DNA from: Billgrantia tianxiuensis
Lineage (GTDB): Bacteria > Pseudomonadota > Gammaproteobacteria > Pseudomonadales > Halomonadaceae
Length of the DNA: 64,000 bases
Assembly (NCBI RefSeq): GCF_009834345.1
Contig: NZ_CP035042.1
Location: forward strand, 1,612,001 to 1,676,000
Direction of reading: 5' to 3'
The notes beneath the pieces were generated by a model. The model had not been told where the DNA came from. It searched no databases and worked only from the letters and a program-made list of their open reading frames with translations. A program made the translations under genes and the position numbers. The number at the start of each line of letters is the position of its first letter. Position 1 is the stretch's first letter. Below are positions 58,793 through 64,000 of this stretch, one piece after another.

Positions 58793-60238
58793 TCAAAGGC
58801 CGCCGACACAGACGTATTTTAGTTCAGTGAATTCATCCAGGCCGTGGTGCGAGCCCTCACGGCCCAGGCCGGATTCCTTGACGCCGCCGAAGGGCGCCAG
58901 CTCGGTGGAGAGAATGCCCTCGTTGACGGCCACCATGCCATATTCCAGCCCCTCCATGACATGCCAGATACGGCGGTAGTCGCGGGCGTAGAAATAGGCC
59001 GCCAGGCCGAATTCGGTGGCATTGGCCATGGCGATGGCCTGGTCGTCGGTATCGAAGCGGAATACCGGCGCCAGTGGACCGAAGGTCTCCTCGCGGGCCA
59101 CGCGCATCGCGTCGGTGACATCGGCGATCACCGTGGGCTGGAAAAAGGTGCCGCCGAGCGCATGGGGCTCGCCGCCGCAGACCAGCCGGGCGCCCTTGGC
59201 CAGAGCGTCGGCAATATGGGACTGGACCTTGTCCACCGCGGCCGGGTTGATCAGCGGCCCCTGTGCCACACCGTCGTCAAGGCCGTTGCCCACCTTGAGC
59301 TGAGCTACACGGGCGGCAAGCTTGTCGACGAAGGCGTCGTAGACGCCGGACTGAACCAGCAGACGGTTGGTACACACACAGGTCTGGCCGGAGTTGCGGT
59401 ACTTCGATGCCACCGCCCCCTCGACCGCGGCGTCCAGGTCGGCATCGTCGAAGACGATGAACGGCGCATTGCCGCCAAGCTCCATGGAGGCCTTCTTCAC
59501 CGTACCTGCACACTGCGCGAGCAGTTTCTTGCCCACCGGCGTGGAGCCGGTGAAGGAGACCTTGCGTACTCGCGGATCGGTGGTCAGTACTTCGCCGATC
59601 TCGGCGGGGCGGCTCGCTGTGACCACGTTGAGTACGCCGGCGGGGAAACCGACCTGCTCGGCCAGCCTGGCCAGCGCCAGGGCGGTCAGCGGCGTGGCCT
59701 CGGCGGGCTTGATCACCACCGGGCAACCGGCGGCCAGCGCCGGGGCGCACTTGCGCGTGATCATCGCCAGCGGGAAGTTCCATGGGGTGATGGCCGCCAC
59801 CACGCCGATCGGCTCGCGAAAGACCAGGATACGCTTGTCGGCGCCATGGCTGGGCAGCGTCTCGCCGGCCATGCGCTTGGCCTCTTCGGCGTAGAACTCC
59901 ACGAACGAGGCGCCGTAGGCGACCTCTCCGCGAGACTCGGCCAGTGGCTTGCCCTGCTCGAGAGTCATCAGCCGGGCCAGCGACTCCTGATGTGCCATGA
60001 TGGCGTCGAACCAGGCACGCAGCAGGGCGGCGCGCTGCTTGGCCGGCTGGCGGCGCCAGGCCGGCCAGGCGGCTTCGGCCGCTGCCACGGCAGCGCGGGC
60101 ATCGTCCGCGCTGAGGTCCGGCACGCTGGCCAGCGTCTCGCTGGTGGCGGGATTGGTTACGCTGAAGCGGCGCTCGGCGTCGCGCCATTGGCCGTCGATA
60201 TAGGCCTTGTCGATGAATATCTCGGCGGGGAGGGACAT
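58793..60238 (-). CDS. gabD: Succinate-semialdehyde dehydrogenase (NADP+)
   Basis: 481 residues, aldehyde dehydrogenase superfamily. The glutamate general base is in MELGGNAPFIVFDDAD near residue 253 and the catalytic cysteine in NSGQTCVCTNR near residue 287, the CVC variant characteristic of GabD. The cofactor loop TPWNFPLAMITRK is near residue 150. First gene of gabDT, promoter in the 60239-60439 region. Intact. Confidence 0.95.
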   Translation of the reverse strand: MSLPAEIFIDKAYIDGQWRDAERRFSVTNPATSETLASVPDLSADDARAAVAAAEAAWPAWRRQPAKQRAALLRAWFDAIMAHQESLARLMTLEQGKPLAESRGEVAYGASFVEFYAEEAKRMAGETLPSHGADKRILVFREPIGVVAAITPWNFPLAMITRKCAPALAAGCPVVIKPAEATPLTALALARLAEQVGFPAGVLNVVTASRPAEIGEVLTTDPRVRKVSFTGSTPVGKKLLAQCAGTVKKASMELGGNAPFIVFDDADLDAAVEGAVASKYRNSGQTCVCTNRLLVQSGVYDAFVDKLAARVAQLKVGNGLDDGVAQGPLINPAAVDKVQSHIADALAKGARLVCGGEPHALGGTFFQPTVIADVTDAMRVAREETFGPLAPVFRFDTDDQAIAMANATEFGLAAYFYARDYRRIWHVMEGLEYGMVAVNEGILSTELAPFGGVKESGLGREGSHHGLDEFTELKYVCVGGL

Positions 60239-60439
60239 GGAGGCTCCGGGGTGTTGATTATCTTGTTTGCTGAGTGTGCATTATTTAAAACATCTCGCCA
60301 AGGCCCTCCAGAAGGGTGCAGCCACTTTTTTACCGCCCGGAACCATCGGCGTGCGCTGCACTTTCCGCTACACTAGGCGCCGATTTCCCGGTGTCGCAGT
60401 AGCGCGCCTCTTTCTGCTGGTTGAATGTCGAGGTGAGAC
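60239..60439. other. Divergent promoter region of gabD and the DUF1266-like gene
   Basis: 201 bp with no gene. An AT-rich core at 60252-60295 probably carries the gabD promoter. A GAGGTGA ribosome site precedes the TTG at 60440. Confidence 0.45.
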
Positions 60440-62905
60440 TTGGTCGACCCCCTATACGCCTGGTGGGCTCAACAACTGGTCCTGTGCGACTGGGCCTTCG
60501 AGCCCGAACCCAACACGATCGAAGCTGATGCGGCTCAGGCCCGGCTGCGGGCATTGGGCGTTGCCGATCGTGGCGAGTTGGGCTGGCGGCTGGTCGAGGC
60601 TTTCGGCACGGGCACGACCGATCCGGCGCGCCTGCTGGCCGCCCTCGAGCTAGTCGCTCTGGCGGGGTCGGCCGGCTGGCTCGCCGAGCCACGCTTGCGC
60701 AGCTGGGTGGTACGCCTGACTGATGAGATCACTCGCCATTACACCAGTCTGGACGAGTGGCTCGAGGCCTTGCGGCGTGCCAAGAGCGCCGAAGGCTGGG
60801 TGCGTGGCGACGACGATTTCTGGGAGGCCTGCGAGGCGCTGGCGACGCTGGAGCGTGACGGAGAAGGGATCACCTGGGATAGCTTGACGGGCTGGATTGC
60901 CGTGCAGCGCAAGGGTCAGGCTCAAGCGCTCTGGCCCGATGCTCCCCACGCGCGCGCCTGGCGCCTGCGTGCAGCCTTTGCCCCGGTAGTGGAGCCCACG
61001 CCTGACGCAATGGACTGGCCCGATGCCAAGGAGTGGCTGTGGCAATACTGGCAGATCGAAGATCGTAACGGCCTGATTCAGAGCCTGTTGTGGCTGGCCG
61101 GCTATGGTCATCGCCAAGGTTGGGACCTCGATGCCGCTCGTCTGCTGGCGGCGCGCAGCGAAGAGCGTCAGGCCTGGCTCGAGGAGCTGTCCGGCGGCGA
61201 ACGGGAATATGGCCGGGTGCTGCTCGATTTCGTCGAACGGGGAGAGCCGCTCGAATGGGCCGCCTGGGATTGGCTGCGGCTGGTCGATCTGGCCTGGGCC
61301 GGTGCCTGCGCCGGCTGGCTGGAAGTTGCCGAGGCGCAGGATTTTGCCACCCACGGCGCCGATCTGGTCCTGCGTCGTTACAGCGACTGGTCGGCCTTGG
61401 CGCGGGCTTACCAGCGCGGTTGCAGCTTGTTCGAAGGGCGCGACAGGCTGGCGGACATGCAGCGTGACTGGAACCTCCTGCTCAGCTCTCCCGTCAGCCC
61501 ATGGCGCACGCCGTTGCAGCAGCTGCTGGGCGAGGCGGAGCGGGAGGCCTCGCGCCGCGCCATCATGACCTGGCGGCGTTCTCCACGGCACTGGGTGCTG
61601 GCGCTGGCGTCGGTGCGCGAGCCTGAATTCGGCATGCGTCAGGGAGTGGCCGCGCCGGTCGCCGTCGAGCGGCGCGCCGATGCCTTGCGCTACCTCGACG
61701 AGACCCTGGGGCTGCACCCCGACGAAGGCGTGGAGGCCCTGTCGCGATACTGGTTGCCGGCCCAGGCGCATCATCTCAACCAGTTGGCTGCCGATGCCGC
61801 CCATGGCGCCCTGCCTCGGGCCGACACGCCCTTTGGGCGACCGGCGGCCGACGATGTGGCCGGTCTCATCGCGCTGAAACAGGGTAGCCGCCATGCGGCG
61901 ACCATCCACATGGCCGAAAAGTACGCCTTCTATCTACAGATGGCGATGGACAGCGCTGCGTTTGACTCCCAGGCGCTGGAGGCCCTGACCGAGGCGTTGC
62001 GTGGCACGTTGTGTCGCTTCTACCCCGATGCCCGTCGCCTGTTGGAGGCCTGGGCGCAGTGGGAGGCTCTCCTACCGGAGGGGGAGCACCCTCCGCTGGT
62101 CAATGAGATCCGCTGGCACCTGGACGATCCCGGAAGTCCTTTCCACTGGCTCGATTGGCAGGCAAGCCAGTGGCAGGAGCCGGGGCCGCGGCCCACGCTG
62201 TCGCGCTTCACCGCCATGGCGCTGGTGGGGCCGCTGAACAATGCCATCTGGAGCGAGCCGCCGGTGGAGAGCGAGCGCGAGGCAGTCTCGATCCGCGAGT
62301 GGATCGATGGGCATTACGGCCTGCATGGCCGGGACGAACTCAACGAGTTTCTCGATTTCCTGCTCGAGGCGGGGGATCGCCAGGAGTACCAGATCAATTA
62401 CGCCCCCTATACGCTGAATGCCCAGCGGCTGGCCTCGGAGATCGCCATGTTGGAAAGCGGCGACTGCAGCGAAGAGGACCGCAACCATTTGCTGCGCCTG
62501 CAGCGGGTGCGTGACAACACCGATGGCTGCAATGAGCTGGACATGACCGCCTGGGACCTGGCCCAAGCGGTGGACCTGGCGATCGCTGGGCGTCAGCTGG
62601 GCTGGCTGGAAGATGCCGCTTTCGCCGGTGTGCTGGAGCGAGCCCATGCGTTGGCGGCAGAGCACTATGGCAGTTGGGAGGCCTATGCGCGGGGCCTCTA
62701 TGCGGGTTTCTCGTTCTTCATGGGTGAGACGCCTGAGCGCGAAGGCTTCCTGAGTGGCTTCCGCCAGGCTCTGGTCGCGTGGCTTTCGGGGGCGCCGCCA
62801 CTGGCCGGCTCCTGGGCCAGCCTGGATTTCCCCGGGGCCAGGCCACGTCATTGGGCCCCCATGCATATCGACACATTGCCAGGCGATGTCAAAACGCTAC
62901 ATTAG
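60440..62905 (+). CDS. Large DUF1266-like repeat protein, function unknown
   Basis: 821 residues, starting at a TTG preceded by AGGTGAGA. It is soluble, very rich in Trp (about 5 per cent), Ala, Leu and acidic residues, with no signal peptide. A motif of the form A-W-D-x-x-x-x-VDLA-x4-GWL, then about 20 residues and a SW-x-A-x-A-x-x-Y-x-x-G-x-SFF ending, occurs clearly near residues 280-335 (WDWLRLVDLAWAGACAGWLE) and 700-755 (AWDLAQAVDLAIAGRQLGWL), and more weakly near 65-110. These match the DUF1266 signature of E. coli YbeR/YbeU. A GHR-type DUF1266 start (LLWLAGYGHRQGW) is at about 215-230. It thus looks like a multi-domain fusion or internal duplication. No partner gene. Confidence 0.7.
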   Translation: MVDPLYAWWAQQLVLCDWAFEPEPNTIEADAAQARLRALGVADRGELGWRLVEAFGTGTTDPARLLAALELVALAGSAGWLAEPRLRSWVVRLTDEITRHYTSLDEWLEALRRAKSAEGWVRGDDDFWEACEALATLERDGEGITWDSLTGWIAVQRKGQAQALWPDAPHARAWRLRAAFAPVVEPTPDAMDWPDAKEWLWQYWQIEDRNGLIQSLLWLAGYGHRQGWDLDAARLLAARSEERQAWLEELSGGEREYGRVLLDFVERGEPLEWAAWDWLRLVDLAWAGACAGWLEVAEAQDFATHGADLVLRRYSDWSALARAYQRGCSLFEGRDRLADMQRDWNLLLSSPVSPWRTPLQQLLGEAEREASRRAIMTWRRSPRHWVLALASVREPEFGMRQGVAAPVAVERRADALRYLDETLGLHPDEGVEALSRYWLPAQAHHLNQLAADAAHGALPRADTPFGRPAADDVAGLIALKQGSRHAATIHMAEKYAFYLQMAMDSAAFDSQALEALTEALRGTLCRFYPDARRLLEAWAQWEALLPEGEHPPLVNEIRWHLDDPGSPFHWLDWQASQWQEPGPRPTLSRFTAMALVGPLNNAIWSEPPVESEREAVSIREWIDGHYGLHGRDELNEFLDFLLEAGDRQEYQINYAPYTLNAQRLASEIAMLESGDCSEEDRNHLLRLQRVRDNTDGCNELDMTAWDLAQAVDLAIAGRQLGWLEDAAFAGVLERAHALAAEHYGSWEAYARGLYAGFSFFMGETPEREGFLSGFRQALVAWLSGAPPLAGSWASLDFPGARPRHWAPMHIDTLPGDVKTLH

Positions 62906-63137
62906 GGCTCGCTCTGGTTAGGAAATGTGGTTTATAGTCAGCTGGTTTATGAAACGGCTCCGTATGTGACGGAGCTTTCACCCATGTCATCGTGAGCCGC
63001 CACAAGGCCGCTCTGGCAGTGGTACGGGCGCGGGGCGCCAAGCACCACTACCACAGCGATCCTCCCGGGGTCATCAGGTAGGGCAATTCGCCCGACCCGT
63101 GGACGCGTGCGGCTCAGGGAATGAGGACTTCGCAAGC
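62906..63137. other. Spacer with a hairpin terminator
   Basis: Contains the terminator of the DUF1266-like gene (GCTCCGT-ATGTG-ACGGAGC-TTT, 62957-62978) and the leader of the NlpC/P60 gene. A 29-codon GTG-started frame at 62993-63082 exists but has no ribosome site. Confidence 0.55.
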
Positions 63138-63760
63138 ATGGTTGCCACGGGATCGAGTCGTATCGTTGTGCTCGGTGTGTCGCTGGCGTTGTTGGCCGGG
63201 TGTGCAGGATCATCGAAATCGTCGTTGCAAGCGCCGGACGACTACTTCGCTCGACAGTTGCCTGGCATGTCGTCTTCCTTCAATCCCATGATGTCCCCAG
63301 TGGACAACCCCATCCTCCGGGTGGACAGCCTGCACAATCCGTCCCCGAGCTGATCCGATCAGCCCTGCTGGCGCAGCACGAGCGCTGGGCCGGCACGCCT
63401 TACCGGATCGGTGGCACGGGGCGCAACGGCATCGACTGCTCGGCGCTGGTGCAGAACGTGTTCAGCGAGACCTTCCGCCTGCAGCTGCCTCGCTCCACCA
63501 GCGAGCAGGTGCGGGAGGGCACCCAGGTGTCCCGCGATGAGCTCCAGGTTGGCGATCTGGTATTCTTCCGCCCTCCCGGCCGCTACGATCACGTGGGCAT
63601 CTACGTCGGCGACGGTTACTTCCTGCATGCCTCCACGTCCCAGGGCGTGATGCTTTCCGAACTCGACAGCAACTACTGGCGGCGCTACTACTGGCAGGCA
63701 CGCCGGACCCTGGAGCCGACCACCCTGGCGCAGCGCGTCACTGAACCGGGCGAAGGGTGA
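63138..63760 (+). CDS. NlpC/P60 family lipoprotein endopeptidase (one frameshift)
   Basis: About 207 residues after correction. A lipoprotein signal with lipobox LLAGC (cysteine near residue 22) is followed by a short linker and the NlpC/P60 peptidoglycan endopeptidase domain from about residue 75. The catalytic triad is seen as cysteine in NGIDCSALVQ, histidine in RYDHVGIYVG and histidine in YFLHAST. One C is missing in CCCC 63343-63346; restoring it links HNPSPELIRSALLAQ. Similar in size to E. coli Spr/MepS, which cleaves cross-links during cell-wall growth. Confidence 0.9.
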
Positions 63761-63792
63761 GAAGAGAAGGGCCGAGCGCTGGCGTTTCACTG

Positions 63793-64000
63793 TCATAAGA
63801 CTTCGCGGTGGGCAATGACATACTCCACAAAGGCGCTCTCCGCCCGCGACAGGTAGGCATCCCGCGCCCAGGCCAGCGACAGCTCCAGCCAGGCCGGGCT
63901 AGCGAAGGAGACCGCCGCGAGGCCGGGCTCGTCCACCACCCGCCGCAGGAAAGTGGTAATGCCGAAGCCCTGGCGCACGATAGCCTTGGTCAGCGGTATC
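63793..64000 (-). CDS. LysR-family regulator, C-terminal part (runs off the window)
   Basis: Only the last 68 codons are visible. IPLTKAIVRQGFGITTFLRR and the following strand pattern match the end of a LysR substrate-binding domain (the GxGIxxF element before the final helices). The DNA-binding half lies beyond base 64000. Assignment is tentative because of the short length. Confidence 0.6.
   Translation of the reverse strand, partial: IPLTKAIVRQGFGITTFLRRVVDEPGLAAVSFASPAWLELSLAWARDAYLSRAESAFVEYVIAHREVL

Noticed and set aside
62993..63082. 29-codon GTG-started small ORF after the DUF1266-like gene
   Set aside because: No ribosome site, no neighbour logic, and length within chance expectation.

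Overview
The window is a high-GC gammaproteobacterial chromosome segment, most likely from Halomonas or a close member of the Halomonadaceae. This rests on protein resemblance and gene order: gltA / sdhCDAB / sucAB-lpdA-sucCD, siaABCD, a gltR-gtrS plus gts sugar-transport locus, and gltX followed by tRNA-Ala(GGC) and tRNA-Glu(UUC). It is family recognition, not a database search.

Layout. 1-7.5 kb: 3' part of an RND efflux permease, a MITE-like element, a membrane protein, a TetR regulator with an operator-like palindrome, an AstE/aspartoacylase-like zinc hydrolase, dusA and a small unknown protein. 7.5-9.0 kb: a gene-free stretch holding four consecutive short RNAs that look like CsrB/RsmZ sponges, each packed with GGA motifs in hairpin loops and ending in an intrinsic terminator. 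This is the most interesting part of the window. 9.3-13.0 kb: a small DksA/TraR protein, a lipoprotein, an XRE regulator, gltX and two tRNAs. 13.4-27.9 kb: a 3-hydroxyisobutyrate-dehydrogenase-type reductase, then gltA divergent from a long TCA-cycle run (sdhCDAB, sucA, sucB, lpdA, sucC, sucD). 27.9-33.2 kb: a type I secretion ABC/HlyD pair divergent from a beta-helix/RTX protein that is probably its substrate. 33.3-38.0 kb: a DUF1989 protein and the siaABCD switch controlling a diguanylate cyclase. 38.2-47.7 kb: rnb, a Cof-type phosphatase, a two-component system and a glucose-type ABC importer. 47.7-64 kb: universal stress protein, ycjX-ycjF, an MFS transporter with a GlxA-type regulator, small stress/membrane proteins, katE, gabD-gabT, a large DUF1266-like protein, an NlpC/P60 lipoprotein and the 3' end of a LysR gene.

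How it fits together. The Csr/Rsm-type RNAs would titrate CsrA/RsmA and so govern the switch between motile and sessile life and central carbon flow. The same window carries a c-di-GMP switch (siaABCD), a secreted RTX protein with its exporter, the TCA genes and sugar uptake. These are plausible downstream processes, but the direct links are inference.

Sequence quality. At 17 places in 15 otherwise well-conserved genes the reading frame breaks by exactly one missing G or C, usually in a G/C run; restoring one base restores the family sequence each time. I read these as uncorrected sequencing errors and annotate the genes as whole CDSs spanning the breaks. One further defect, an apparent in-frame loss of roughly 60 codons in the sugar-binding protein gene, is not of this type.
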